Source of the DNA: SIG673 sp045638685
GTDB taxonomy: Bacteria > Bacillota > Clostridia > Oscillospirales > CAG-272
Direction of reading: 5' to 3'
Assembly: GCA_045638685.1 (NCBI GenBank)
Contig: JAZUBT010000043.1
Span: forward strand, 1-35,127
Length of the DNA stretch: 35,127 bases
Part shown: positions 14,096 through 23,000 of the stretch, piece by piece
How the letters are laid out: the number at the start of each line of letters is the position of its first letter
Numbering within the stretch: position 1 is the first letter of the stretch
Translations under genes and position numbers: made by a program
The notes under the pieces: generated by a model
Database searches by the model: none
Told to the model about the DNA's origin: nothing
What the model saw: only the letters and a program-made list of their open reading frames with translations

Positions 14096-15089
14096 AACTT
14101 CCCCGTAGCCTTTCGAAAAGCGCATCGGCTCCTACCGAGAGCTTTTTGCTTGCAATTAAAATTCTTACGTTCTTTACCTGTGCCTCAACAGCCGCGATAT
14201 ATCCCGCGACAACCTCCGCGCCGGACTGAACCGATTTTGCCGTTTTAATATAGTCAAAATAAATTTTATCTGCCGTTCTTTCTAACTCGGTAAGATTTAC
14301 CTTGCCACCGGAAAACGCGCTTGTCAGCTTTTCGTAGCGACCGCCCGTAAGAGCTGTAATAAGCGCATCTGCGCCGGTTTCAAAGGCATCAGAAAAGACG
14401 GAGGGCTCTATCGTGCCGCCCTCAACGTAGGCGCTTTCAAAAAGTGTCCGCTTTCCGCTCATTTTCATAATTCGGAGAGCGCTCTGAACGTTTACCGTAT
14501 CCGCTTTGATTTCAAGCAGACGGTGGAAAAACTCAATAGGATTTTCAGCTACCGACTTCTTCATATCAAGATACAGCGCACTATCAAGCAGAAGGTCAAT
14601 CGTTTGCGGAGAACGGGATTTTGCAAATTCCTCGACAGCGCGCTCTGCCGCCGTTGCCATATTTGACGGAAAGACGGAGAAGCTTCTTTTAAGCACCGCC
14701 TCCGCTACGTTTTCGGGAGATACGGTTCCGTAGGGAAGAAGCAGCCCCTCGGCACTTATGCCCTTTTCGGCGCATTTAAGCGCGGTTTTAAGGTTAACGC
14801 AGTCATACGGATAGGTAAACACCGTGAAAAGCTCCGGAGTGGGAACGCTTCCGAGAATATCGAGATAAGCCACGTCAAGAAGCGCTTTTAACCCTTTTTC
14901 AAAGCTTTTCTCACCGTAGCTGCCGCTTTCGGAGGCAACGCCGTTATCCTCTAAAATGCCGTAAAGCTCGGTAAGGGAGCGCGCCTCCGCTAAAGCGGTA
15001 AGCGTTTCGCTTTTAAAAAGAAAGGTCTCCATCGCGCGGAGCCTTGAGGAAATAAAGAGAAAGTCCTGATAATTATATTTTATCTTCAA
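14088..15089 (-). CDS. atpC: V-type ATPase subunit C (d-type)
   Basis: A 333-residue subunit C (the bacterial equivalent of eukaryotic subunit d), the funnel linking the central stalk to the membrane c-ring. It is largely alpha-helical, with family patterns such as NYQDFLFISSRLRAMET at the start and PYDCVNLKTALKCAEKG in the first third. The start is TTG at 15089; no ATG or GTG preserves the conserved N-terminus. It overlaps the end of subunit E by 17 bases and the start of F by 8 bases, implying coupled translation. Confidence 0.92.
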   Translation of the reverse strand: MKIKYNYQDFLFISSRLRAMETFLFKSETLTALAEARSLTELYGILEDNGVASESGSYGEKSFEKGLKALLDVAYLDILGSVPTPELFTVFTYPYDCVNLKTALKCAEKGISAEGLLLPYGTVSPENVAEAVLKRSFSVFPSNMATAAERAVEEFAKSRSPQTIDLLLDSALYLDMKKSVAENPIEFFHRLLEIKADTVNVQSALRIMKMSGKRTLFESAYVEGGTIEPSVFSDAFETGADALITALTGGRYEKLTSAFSGGKVNLTELERTADKIYFDYIKTAKSVQSGAEVVAGYIAAVEAQVKNVRILIASKKLSVGADALFERLRGSYV

Positions 15090-15753
15090 GTCCTTGTCTC
15101 CCTTCGCTTTGCGAAAAAAGAATACCGTAAACTTTTGCTTCGGTTTTTTCTCTTGCCGCCTTTAAAAGCGCCTTGGTGGTTGCCGAAACCGCAGTGCTTC
15201 CAAGAGAAAGGTTAAGACCTCCCGAAAAATCACCGAAGCTTTCGGAAAGCTCTATATCTCTTCCTTGTCCGCTTACCTCGGCTTTAACCGACATAAGGAG
15301 CTTTTTGCCGAATTTTTCACAGTCCCTTGCGTTTAACGTAAGAACGTAAAGACTGCTTTTTTCTTCCTCGCTCTCATCCTCGTCTCCGTCCTGCGCTACC
15401 GACAAAAATTCTATCGCGCCCCTAAGCGTTCTGATAAGAAAATCAAGGTATCTTTCGGGGGCTGTTTCCAAAAAAGCCTTTTCGGCTTTTTCATATACCC
15501 CGTCAATTATAACGCTTTTTGCGTCAAGGAGTATGTTTCTTTCAAGAATATCCGCTGACGAGGCTGCGCGTGTGATTATAGCATTACTTTCCTTTGCCGC
15601 CCTCTCGGCGTAAGAGCGTTTAATTTCCTCAGCTTTTTTATTTGCATCGGCGGTTATACTCTCAGAGCGCTCTTTGGCGGATTTTTTTGCCTCGGAGGCG
15701 TAGCCTTCCGCCTCCTCGGTTATTCTTTTAGTTATCTTTTCGATGCTGTTCAT
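15073..15753 (-). CDS. atpE: V-type ATPase subunit E
   Basis: A 226-residue peripheral-stalk (stator) subunit E. The first 110 residues form a long charged helix rich in Ala, Glu, Lys and Arg, the coiled coil that pairs with subunit G/H. The C-terminal globular part binds the head. An acidic insertion (DGDEDESEEEKSS, about 135-147) is a local peculiarity. It lies 26 bases after subunit K and overlaps subunit C by 17 bases. Identification rests mainly on fold pattern and operon position, since E subunits are weakly conserved. Confidence 0.88.
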   Translation of the reverse strand: MNSIEKITKRITEEAEGYASEAKKSAKERSESITADANKKAEEIKRSYAERAAKESNAIITRAASSADILERNILLDAKSVIIDGVYEKAEKAFLETAPERYLDFLIRTLRGAIEFLSVAQDGDEDESEEEKSSLYVLTLNARDCEKFGKKLLMSVKAEVSGQGRDIELSESFGDFSGGLNLSLGSTAVSATTKALLKAAREKTEAKVYGILFSQSEGRQGLEDKI

Positions 15754-15779
15754 TTTTTTGTTGCCCTTCTCCGGGTGTA

Positions 15780-16274
15780 TTAGACGTTGAAATTCATTAT
15801 AAGAAGCATGGAAATAAGGAGTGATAAAATTGCGTAGGTTTCAACAAGCGCCGCGTTGGTTATAGCGTTTCCGAGCTTTTCCTTCTGCTTTGAAACGAGG
15901 TTGATACCCGCAACGGCAGCTCTAGACTGGTACTGAGCGGAGACGAGACCTACGATAGCGATGGGGAGCGCCGCAAATAAAAGGTATCCGCCCTGCGCTA
16001 CGGTTATCGCGCTGAGATCTCCGCCGCCGAGAACGCCTATTTTAAGCATAATCATAAACGCGACGACAAATCCGTAAATACCCTGAGTTGCGGGGAGCGC
16101 TTCGAGAATAAAGACCTTACCGAACATAGAGGGGTTTTCCGAAAGAAAGCCACCTGCCGCGCACGCCGCGTTGCCGACACCCTTTGCCGAGCCCCAGCCC
16201 GCAAGTCCTACCGCTAAAAACGCGCCTAAAAGAGCAATGTTTGCTCCGCTGAAAATTGCCTGAAAAAGTTCCAT
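15780..16274 (-). CDS. atpK: V-type ATPase proteolipid (c-ring) subunit K
   Basis: A 164-residue proteolipid with four membrane helices in two hairpins, the 16-kDa V-type form with one ion-binding carboxylate per protomer. By comparison with Enterococcus hirae NtpK, the Na+ ligands appear intact: Leu60, Thr63 and Gln64 in LPATQGIYGF, Gln116 in SAQYQSRAAVAG, and Glu145 in LVETYAIL with Tyr147. This argues for a sodium-translocating ATPase. The first hairpin lacks the second carboxylate at the equivalent site, as expected for duplicated V-type proteolipids. The ATG follows GGAGG. It lies between subunits I and E. Confidence 0.97.
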   Translation of the reverse strand: MELFQAIFSGANIALLGAFLAVGLAGWGSAKGVGNAACAAGGFLSENPSMFGKVFILEALPATQGIYGFVVAFMIMLKIGVLGGGDLSAITVAQGGYLLFAALPIAIVGLVSAQYQSRAAVAGINLVSKQKEKLGNAITNAALVETYAILSLLISMLLIMNFNV

Positions 16275-16311
16275 TAGATTTTTCCTCCGTTTTAATTTTT
16301 TATTTTAAAGT

Positions 16312-18273
16312 TTATTTTATCTTCGTTTCTGCCGCCTCTGCGGTTATTACGGAATGACTTATTTCCGGCTTTACCGGTTTAAACGTTCTGCCGCCGTCCT
16401 CAAAGAACTTGCCGAAAAACTCAACGTACTGAAGTCTGCTTGTGTGAACGAAGGTTCCAAGTAGATTTATTGCAAGGTTTAAAAGATGACCGAGCGGAAT
16501 TATAAGCACCAGCATTATTACTCCGAGCACCGTTTTTCCGCCCATTGTCGCTAAAATATTGAATACACTTGCAACAACAGCCGAGGAAAGACCGAGCGCC
16601 ATTATTCTTGAGTAAGAAAGCAGGTCGGACATATAGTTTACAAGACTGTAAAGACTTCCTATGCCCTTAATAGCTTTCATTACGATATTCTTTTCGCGCC
16701 TACCCTGTGTTAAAATGAGCATTGCGACGCCGGTAGCGGCTACCGTTATTCCCACGGTTGAGTTTATAAAGAACAGCCCCGCGCCGCTGAAAAGAACGAA
16801 CCAGCTGCCCTCGTCAAATATCGCGGCAAATCTGTCCCCACTTGTCCAAAGGACGTAAAAGCGTATTCCCATACCGGTCAGCATATGAACGGCTCCGAGA
16901 AGAAGTGAAAGCACAAGGAAGATTATGGATTCGGTCATAATGTCGAGAGCCGCCCATACCTTTATATCTATTCCGAAAAACTCTTTCATAAATCGGACGG
17001 GCAGGTCTCCGAGATAGCTTCCAAACAGAACGCCGAATACGGTGCACGAAATTCCGCAGTAGGCGAAAAGGGCGCACATATTTTTTACTCCCGCGGAAAC
17101 GCTTGTCTTTTTAATAAGAAACAGCGAGCCGAGGGTGATTATAATTCCGTAAACGACGTCGGCAAGCATAAGCCCGAATATAATGAAGAAGAAAATCATC
17201 ATTACTTGCGTCGGATCAAAGCTCCCGTACGCGGGTGGAGAGTACATTTCAACAACCGACTCAAAGTAACCCGCGGGCTTTCCGTTAACGAGGTGAACCG
17301 GAACGTCGTCGCCCTCCTCCGGATCGTCAAGTGAGAAATAGACCGGCTCGTTTTTTAACGTCTTTTCAAGTGCAGATACGTGCTCTGCCGGAACAAAGCC
17401 CGAGAGGACGACCGTTCTTTCGGTGGAAAAAAGCTTTTGTCTCGTCTCCGCAAGACGCTCCGAGGTGATTGCCATATCAAGCGCTATCTGGATTTCGTTA
17501 AACATAGCGGCGTCGTTGTAAAGCTTTTCTTTAAGCGCCTTAATATCGGATAAAAGCTTATCTGTTTTCTCCCTCGTTTTTGCAAGCTCGGTATCAGGCG
17601 TTTCCGTCATATCGGGGAAGGTTATTCTGTTAAAACCAAGCCTTGAAAGCGCCTTTACCGTCCTTTCCTCTCTGTCCTTCATATAAACTACCGCGACGTA
17701 GGAAAGGGCGCTGTCGGTAGATATAACCTCTACCGCCGCCGAACCGCCCTCATTTTCAAAAGCCTCGGTCAGCTTTTCTGTGTCGGCGCTCCTTGGAAGG
17801 CTTCCGAGCAATATTCTTGTTCGTTTTGTTTCGGCTTCTGAAAATTTCATATCGTAGGAAAGAAACGGAGAGAGGGAAAGGGCTTTGCTTTGTAAAACGT
17901 TTATCTCCGCTTCAAGAGAGTCAAGCTCCTTTTTTCTTTTTAAAATACCGTGAGCCGCTTCTACTATCTCGGAGTATTCCTTTTCTCCTATCCGTCCGGA
18001 CCGAAACTCTTGCTTAGAAACGGTGGGCAGAGGCGAAAATATACCGTGCCTCGTGTTTCCGAGCTTTATTAAAACCGCGGAAGCCTCTTCGAAAAGCTTT
18101 ATATCAGCGGCGGCTTTCTGCTTTTCAGCATCATATACTGCGCCGCGCTGCTCTCTGTTTCCTTTGATTTTTTCAACCTCGACACAGCCGAGCCACATAA
18201 GCTTTTCCGTTATTTTTGACACATCGTGTTTCATTGAAACGAGCGTCAGCTTTTTCATTTTGCTTACCGACAT
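16312..18273 (-). CDS. atpI: V-type ATPase subunit I (a-type)
   Basis: A 653-residue subunit I, the membrane stator that provides the ion half-channels facing the c-ring. Residues 1 to about 340 are cytoplasmic with coiled-coil stretches (KELDSLEAEINVLQSKA, KTREKTDKLLSDIKALKEK). The C-terminal half has about seven or eight helices, beginning near DPTQVMMIFFFIIFGLMLAD, with the conserved YSRIMALGLSSAVVASVFN segment carrying the channel arginine. The ATG follows AAGGAGG. Length is within the family range. It is the largest membrane component of the operon. Confidence 0.96.
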   Translation of the reverse strand: MSVSKMKKLTLVSMKHDVSKITEKLMWLGCVEVEKIKGNREQRGAVYDAEKQKAAADIKLFEEASAVLIKLGNTRHGIFSPLPTVSKQEFRSGRIGEKEYSEIVEAAHGILKRKKELDSLEAEINVLQSKALSLSPFLSYDMKFSEAETKRTRILLGSLPRSADTEKLTEAFENEGGSAAVEVISTDSALSYVAVVYMKDREERTVKALSRLGFNRITFPDMTETPDTELAKTREKTDKLLSDIKALKEKLYNDAAMFNEIQIALDMAITSERLAETRQKLFSTERTVVLSGFVPAEHVSALEKTLKNEPVYFSLDDPEEGDDVPVHLVNGKPAGYFESVVEMYSPPAYGSFDPTQVMMIFFFIIFGLMLADVVYGIIITLGSLFLIKKTSVSAGVKNMCALFAYCGISCTVFGVLFGSYLGDLPVRFMKEFFGIDIKVWAALDIMTESIIFLVLSLLLGAVHMLTGMGIRFYVLWTSGDRFAAIFDEGSWFVLFSGAGLFFINSTVGITVAATGVAMLILTQGRREKNIVMKAIKGIGSLYSLVNYMSDLLSYSRIMALGLSSAVVASVFNILATMGGKTVLGVIMLVLIIPLGHLLNLAINLLGTFVHTSRLQYVEFFGKFFEDGGRTFKPVKPEISHSVITAEAAETKIK

Positions 18274-18402
18274 ATTTTAACCTCCTTTCGGCAGATTTAA
18301 AGATGAAAACGGAATTTAAAGACGTCGGAGTTAAGATCGATGTCAAAAAAGCGGTGTCGCGCAAATGCACGTGCGACCGTTTTCCTACTAAAGTTATACC
18401 GT

Positions 18403-18723
18403 TCATTTTTCCGCTCCGAGAATACTGTCAATTATAAATTTAACTGCGGTATCGGCTTTGACGTTTGCTATTTCTGTCATAGCGGCTGCGTTTTCGTAAG
18501 CGGTTTTTCTGTTTTCGTCAATTCTTCCGGCAGCCGTTTTTTTAGCCTCTTCAATTTTTTCGCCGTAAGCCCTTTCGGCGGCGAGAACTGCGCCTACGGT
18601 TATTTTCTCAGCTTCTTTAAGAGCGCCGTCAACGGCAGCGCGGGCATCCGCGTCAGCTTTTTTTCGTATTTTAAGCGCGGTGTCTTCCGCCGCTTTTATT
18701 TCGTCTATAATGTTTTTAAGCAT
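18403..18723 (-). CDS. V-type ATPase subunit G/H-like stalk protein
   Basis: A 106-residue, almost entirely helical protein rich in Ala, Glu and Lys (IDEIKAAEDTALKIRKKAD, EAKKTAAGRIDENRKTAYE), typical of the peripheral-stalk partner of subunit E (called H, G or NtpF in different systems). It is encoded first in the ATPase block, where E. hirae has ntpF. The start used is ATG 18723 with a GGAG site upstream; a longer reading from 18813 adds an unrelated N-terminus. The family is poorly conserved in sequence, so the call depends on helix pattern and place. Confidence 0.82.
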   Translation of the reverse strand: MLKNIIDEIKAAEDTALKIRKKADADARAAVDGALKEAEKITVGAVLAAERAYGEKIEEAKKTAAGRIDENRKTAYENAAAMTEIANVKADTAVKFIIDSILGAEK

Positions 18724-18875
18724 TTTTTCTCCATTTCTCTTGCGGTATGTCAGCAACGTAAGGCTTTCCCTTTTTGTTATTCCCGAAAGATGTGCAATTA
18801 ACAGCCAAACCACCGCTTTACTTATTTACGTAACAAATTGTTTTTAGCACTTTTTTCTTTTAAATCAAGTTCTAA

Positions 18876-18906
18876 ATTATAATTATGTTATGCATTTTTA
18901 TAACAA
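18876..18906 (-). promoter_or_regulatory. Possible internal promoter before V-ATPase subunit G/H
   Basis: On the minus strand, TTGTTA (18906-18901) and TATAAT (18881-18876) lie 19 bases apart, slightly long. An inverted repeat GTTAT-ATAAC (18887-18904) lies between them. The region is very AT-rich, so chance matches are likely. Confidence 0.4.
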
Positions 18907-18918
18907 ATATAAAAAATG

Positions 18919-19329
18919 TTAAGCCTTAATCTTTTTCGTATTTCTTTTACGGCAAAGCGTTCCCGTTTTCGTATTAAAAAAATCAGAAAAGGATTTTTCC
19001 GCTGTTACCGAGTTTTTTTCAGCGGAAAGCGCCACTGTTTTAACGTTTATAATGCTTTCGCATATTTCGGTAGCCTCTATCGTAAGCTTATAGTCTGTTG
19101 GGATAAACAGAGAGCGTCTGCCACCGTTTTTAAGGTAATCCGCAAACTCCGTTTCCTTTTCCGGAAATACGGTTTTAGTTATAAATTTATAAAACCCTTC
19201 TGCCTCCGATTTAAAAAACAGGTTAAGCGTTTCGTTTCCGACGTCCCTCGGATAGCTTACAAAAAGACGGGAAATAACGCACCCTCGGCTCCTTTTTTCT
19301 TCCTTTATTTCCGTAAATTCGTAGCTCAA
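18919..19329 (-). CDS. Unknown protein encoded upstream of the V-ATPase operon
   Basis: Not recognised with confidence. A 136-residue soluble protein with no signal peptide or membrane helix. The TTG at 19329 is the better start because GGAGAGGTG lies 5-6 bases before it; a TTG at 19347 is also in frame. The pattern (LFVSYPRDVGNETLNLFFKS, then YKLTIEATEICESIINVKTV) is faintly like the DUF4163/DUF3298 region of PdaC and RsiV proteins, but this is weak. It ends in a very basic tail (RKRNTKKIKA). It lies 195 bases before the G/H gene on the same strand, after the terminator of the previous unit, so it could be the first gene of the ATPase transcript. Confidence 0.6.
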   Translation of the reverse strand: MSYEFTEIKEEKRSRGCVISRLFVSYPRDVGNETLNLFFKSEAEGFYKFITKTVFPEKETEFADYLKNGGRRSLFIPTDYKLTIEATEICESIINVKTVALSAEKNSVTAEKSFSDFFNTKTGTLCRKRNTKKIKA

Positions 19330-19377
19330 AAAATCACCTCTCCGCAAAACTGTCCGTTTTCTAAAAATTTGAAATAT

Positions 19378-19416
19378 AAAAAGGACCTATTTCCATAGCC
19401 GAAATAAGTCCTTTTT
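19378..19416 (-). terminator. Terminator of the aminotransferase unit
   Basis: The stem AAAAAGGAC-TATTTC / GAAATA-GTCCTTTTT (one mismatch) has a 7-base loop and a T-run on the minus strand. It separates the aminotransferase/malic enzyme unit from the gene at 18919-19329. Confidence 0.85.
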
Positions 19417-19514
19417 GTTTTATTATGCTTTTTTACGGTTAAGAACCTACTGCGACTGTATATAAGATATACAAAAATCGCGGTAGCTATACCCGTTTTT
19501 TGAAAAATTTACCT

Positions 19515-20789
19515 TTATTTAATATAAGTCTCGATAGCCGAAAGCTTTACGCACAGACAGAGAACGTCAGCGGCGACGGAAAGCTCGGAAACGGTGGGGT
19601 AGGACGGAGCAATACGAAGCACCTTATCCTCGGGGTCTATACCGTAAGGGAAGGGCGCGCCTGCGGGGGTAAGGGTAACCCCGGCTTCCTTTGCAAGTTG
19701 ATAAACTCTCTTTGCCGAGCCCGAGGTAACCGAAAGCGTTATAAAATAGCCACCCTTAGGCTCGCTCCACTCGGCAATTCCGAATGGACGGAGCTGCTCG
19801 TTAAACGCGTTTAAAACGGTCTCGAATTTAGGACGCATAAGCGCGGCATGCTTTTTCATCTGCGCCTTTATTCCGTCAGCGTTTTTAAAGTATTTTACGT
19901 GGCGGAGCTGGTTGATTTTATCAAAGCCTATGGTCTGAATACCCATACTTTTCTTGCTTTTTGCAAGGTTATCCTCGGACGCCGCCATAGCGGAAACACC
20001 CGCGCCCGCAAAGGAGATTTTTGAGGTAGAGGTGAATATAAGCGGGAGATTTTCGTTACCGTACTGCTTTGCAAGAGCCAAAATGTTTGCTATTTTTAAT
20101 TCGTCGTAAAGATCGTGAACGGCGTAGGCGTTATCCCAGAATATACGGAAATCCTTTGCCTTCGGTTTAAGAGCGGCAAAACGTCTTACCGTCTCGTCGG
20201 AATAAACGCAGCCGTCGGGGTTAGCGTATTTCGGAACGCACCAAATACCTTTAATGCTCTCGTCCTCGGAAACAAGCCTTTCAACGGTATCCATATCGGG
20301 GCCGTTTTCCGTCATTTGAACGTTTATCATTTCGATACCCATAAGCTCGCAGATAGCAAAATGTCTGTCGTATCCCGGAACGGGACAGAGGAATTTAATC
20401 TTTCCCTGCGCACCCCACGGCTTTTCGCCGCCAACCACGCCGAACAGCATAGCTCTCGATATTTCGTCGTACATAATGTTAAGGCTGGACGCGCCGCCTA
20501 TCATTACGTTTTCCGGGGACACCTCCAAAAGCTCGGCAAAAAGCTTCTTAGCCTCCGGCAGCCCGTCAAGAACTCCGTAGTTTCTACAGTCAAAGCCGTT
20601 TTCCGCAAAGCAGTCCTTTTCGGTTTTTACAGTCTGAAGAAGCTCGGTGGAAATGTCAAGCTGAGCGCTGTCGGGCTTACCTCTCGACATATCCAGCTTA
20701 AGTCCCTGATTTAAAAATGCAGAGTATTTTGCGTCAAGCTGCTGTTTTTCAGCTAAAAGCTGCTCCTTGTTCATTTGTGAATAAAGCAT
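19515..20789 (-). CDS. PLP-dependent aminotransferase, bacterial aspartate aminotransferase subgroup
   Basis: A 424-residue fold-type I aminotransferase of the group often annotated as aspartate aminotransferase (Pfam Asp_aminotransf, formerly Aminotran_MocR), distinct from classical AspC. The PLP lysine is Lys257 in STSKISFAGAG; the cofactor-binding GGASSLN (98-104), PKYANPDG (186-193) and WDNAYAVHDL (218-227) are in place. The probable reaction is aspartate plus 2-oxoglutarate to oxaloacetate plus glutamate, though specificity is not proven. It lies 115 bases after malic enzyme on the same strand, with a stem-loop between them (20841-20869) but no clear new promoter, so the two may be co-transcribed. 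The ATG follows AGGAG by 8 bases. Confidence 0.9.
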   Translation of the reverse strand: MLYSQMNKEQLLAEKQQLDAKYSAFLNQGLKLDMSRGKPDSAQLDISTELLQTVKTEKDCFAENGFDCRNYGVLDGLPEAKKLFAELLEVSPENVMIGGASSLNIMYDEISRAMLFGVVGGEKPWGAQGKIKFLCPVPGYDRHFAICELMGIEMINVQMTENGPDMDTVERLVSEDESIKGIWCVPKYANPDGCVYSDETVRRFAALKPKAKDFRIFWDNAYAVHDLYDELKIANILALAKQYGNENLPLIFTSTSKISFAGAGVSAMAASEDNLAKSKKSMGIQTIGFDKINQLRHVKYFKNADGIKAQMKKHAALMRPKFETVLNAFNEQLRPFGIAEWSEPKGGYFITLSVTSGSAKRVYQLAKEAGVTLTPAGAPFPYGIDPEDKVLRIAPSYPTVSELSVAADVLCLCVKLSAIETYIK

Positions 20790-20840
20790 ATAGGTAACTC
20801 CTGTATATAAATGTTATTTTTCGTTATTTTAAGCCGCGTA

Positions 20841-20869
20841 CCGAAAACTATACTTTGCGGTATTTTCGG
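20841..20869 (-). other. Stem-loop between malic enzyme and aminotransferase genes
   Basis: CCGAAAA-cta-TAC / GTA-TTTTCGG forms a hairpin in the 115-base gap. It lacks a proper T-run on the minus strand, so it is more likely a processing or partial attenuation site than a full terminator. Confidence 0.45.
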
Positions 20870-20904
20870 CGTGAGTTTCTTAGGTTGCGCCGTTAAAATT
20901 TTGG

Positions 20905-22077
20905 TTAAAGCCTTGCAACGCCGGTTCTTTCCGCAGCTTCTTTAACCGCTTTTGCAACAGCTGTGTGCGCTCTTTTGTCAAACGCCGCAGGGATTACGTA
21001 ATCGGGGGAAAGCTCGCTGTCGCTTACAAGCGAGGATATTGCCGCCGAAGCCATAAGCATCATTTCTCTGTTTATCTCCGAAGCTCTCGCATCAAGCGCG
21101 CCCCTGAAAATTCCGGGAAACGCAAGCACGTTGTTTATCTGATTTACAAAATCGCTTCTTCCACTTCCCACTATATACGCTCCCGCGCTTTTTGCCTTTT
21201 CGGGCATTATCTCGGGAACGGGATTCGCCATAGCGAAAACAATGGATTTTTCTGCCATAGAGGCTATCATCTCCTCTGATACGACGTTCGGAGCGGAAAC
21301 CCCTATAAAGACGTCGGAGTTTACCATTACGTCGGAAAGACTGCCTTTAAGTCCCTCGGGGTTGGTTATCTTGCTCATAAGTCTCTGCTCGGAGTTAAGC
21401 CACTCGGCTCCCTCATAGATAGCGCCCGCCTTATCGCAGAGGATAAGATTTTTAGCACCCGCATCAAGAAGAAGCTTTGATATTGCAATTCCCGCGGAGC
21501 CTGCGCCGTTTACCGTTATTTTAGCGCTTTCGATAGACTTTCCCGTTAGCTTCAGCGCGTTGGTTATAGCCGCGAGCACCACTATAGCGGTTCCGTGCTG
21601 GTCGTCGTGGAAAACGGGAATATCGCATCTTTCTTTAAGCCTTCTTTCCACCTCAAAGCATCTTGGAGCGGAAATGTCCTCAAGATTTATTCCGCCGAAG
21701 CTTCCCGCGAAAAGTGAGACTGCGTTTACAATCTCGTCAACGTCCTTTGTGCGAATGCAGAGCGGTATGGCGTCAACGTCTCCAAACTCCTTAAACAGAA
21801 CGCATTTGCCTTCCATAACGGGCATACCCGCCTCAGGGCCGATGTCTCCAAGTCCAAGCACGGCGCTTCCGTCGGTGATAACCGCGACGGTGTTCCATCT
21901 TCTTGTTAGCTCGTATGAGAGACTTTTATCTTTTTGAATTTCAAGGCAAGGCTCTGCAACACCGGGGGTGTACGCAAGGGAGAGAGACTCTCTGTCCTTA
22001 ACCTTTGTTCTGGTTTTTATTTCAAGCTTTCCCTTTAGCTTTTTGTGTAGCTTTAAGGATTCTTCGCGGTAATTCAC
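20905..22077 (-). CDS. Malic enzyme (NAD(P)-dependent)
   Basis: A 390-residue bacterial short-form malic enzyme, converting malate to pyruvate and CO2 with reduction of NAD(P). Visible active-site residues are Tyr36 in AYTPGVAEPC, Lys91 in EGKCVLFKEF, the metal-binding Glu-Asp in NLEDISAPRC (133-134) and DDQHGT (158-163). The nucleotide fold has GAGSAG (191-196), and the acidic LCDK after the second strand is compatible with NAD use. The start is GTG at 22077, 6 bases after GGAG. It follows the AraC-type regulator gene by 77 bases with no terminator between, and precedes the aminotransferase. Confidence 0.95.
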   Translation of the reverse strand: MNYREESLKLHKKLKGKLEIKTRTKVKDRESLSLAYTPGVAEPCLEIQKDKSLSYELTRRWNTVAVITDGSAVLGLGDIGPEAGMPVMEGKCVLFKEFGDVDAIPLCIRTKDVDEIVNAVSLFAGSFGGINLEDISAPRCFEVERRLKERCDIPVFHDDQHGTAIVVLAAITNALKLTGKSIESAKITVNGAGSAGIAISKLLLDAGAKNLILCDKAGAIYEGAEWLNSEQRLMSKITNPEGLKGSLSDVMVNSDVFIGVSAPNVVSEEMIASMAEKSIVFAMANPVPEIMPEKAKSAGAYIVGSGRSDFVNQINNVLAFPGIFRGALDARASEINREMMLMASAAISSLVSDSELSPDYVIPAAFDKRAHTAVAKAVKEAAERTGVARL

Positions 22078-22154
22078 TCTAAGCTCCGTTCTGCCGCTGA
22101 AAGACGGCTCTGTATTTTGTCTCTGTTAAGTTTGAAAAACTATTCCTCTGTTTT

Positions 22155-22907
22155 TTACCGTTTCCTTTTTCTGTATTCGCTCGGCAGTATGCCCTCCCGT
22201 CTGAAAAAGGTTTTTGAAAAGTGTCTTGCGTCGGAAAAGGATAATTTCTCCGCTATTTCGGAAATTTTAAGACTTTCGCTTTCAAGCAGCTTTTTTGAAA
22301 TATCAATTTTACGGTCAATAAGATAGCGAATAGGGGAGACGCCGTATTCGTCTTTAAATAGACGGTGAATTTGCGTTTTACTCATAAAAAATATTTTGGA
22401 AAGATCAGAAAGCTCGGTTTTTTCCTCGACGTGAGTATCTATATATTCTTTTATGCGTAACGCCGTTCTTCTGACAAGTCGCGTAGCCGTAGATTTATGA
22501 AGCCTATATATAAGCTTATGAAAAACTGCGGCAGACTCTCTCTGTCTTTCGGCTTCTGAGTAAAAGCTTTTTTGGGAAATAAGGAGTAGCTCCTCGAAAA
22601 GCTCCGCCGCTTCGGGCGCAAAGGCTGAAAAGCCATCTTCAATGCCGTAAAGCTCTAAGAGCGAGGTTATAAGCTCTCCTGCTGCAGAAAGTAAAACCGC
22701 GCGGCCTTTATCACCTACGGTTAGAGTGTAATCATTTTTATCCTTTCCTACGAAAACCTCGTTTTCGGATAAAAGCTTACCTTCGCCGTTATACCGTATT
22801 TCGGTGGAAAGAGCGGTTTGGTACAGAAAAAACGCTCCGTCCTTAGCGGCATTTAGCGTTTCGCCGGACAGTATTTTGGCATCTGTAAGCATTAAGAAGT
22901 TTTCCAC
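22155..22907 (-). CDS. AraC family transcriptional regulator
   Basis: A 250-residue regulator with a C-terminal AraC/XylS double helix-turn-helix (residues about 150-249: TELSDLSKIFFMSKTQIHRLF for the first, ISEIAEKLSFSDARHFSKTF for the second, then GILPSEYR). The N-terminal 140 residues match no sensor domain I recognise. The start is GTG at 22907, with AAAGGGTG upstream. It has a strong promoter (23001-23029) and is followed by malic enzyme, so it may control the malic enzyme and aminotransferase genes in response to a metabolite; this is an inference from neighbourhood. Confidence 0.9.
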   Translation of the reverse strand: MENFLMLTDAKILSGETLNAAKDGAFFLYQTALSTEIRYNGEGKLLSENEVFVGKDKNDYTLTVGDKGRAVLLSAAGELITSLLELYGIEDGFSAFAPEAAELFEELLLISQKSFYSEAERQRESAAVFHKLIYRLHKSTATRLVRRTALRIKEYIDTHVEEKTELSDLSKIFFMSKTQIHRLFKDEYGVSPIRYLIDRKIDISKKLLESESLKISEIAEKLSFSDARHFSKTFFRREGILPSEYRKRKR

Positions 22908-23000
22908 TGCTGCACCCTTTCTGAAAGCTTTTACCTAATCTGATTTTGTTATGTCAAAAAACACGGTGCCGTAAGCTATGTTTTTATAATATTCCATTAA

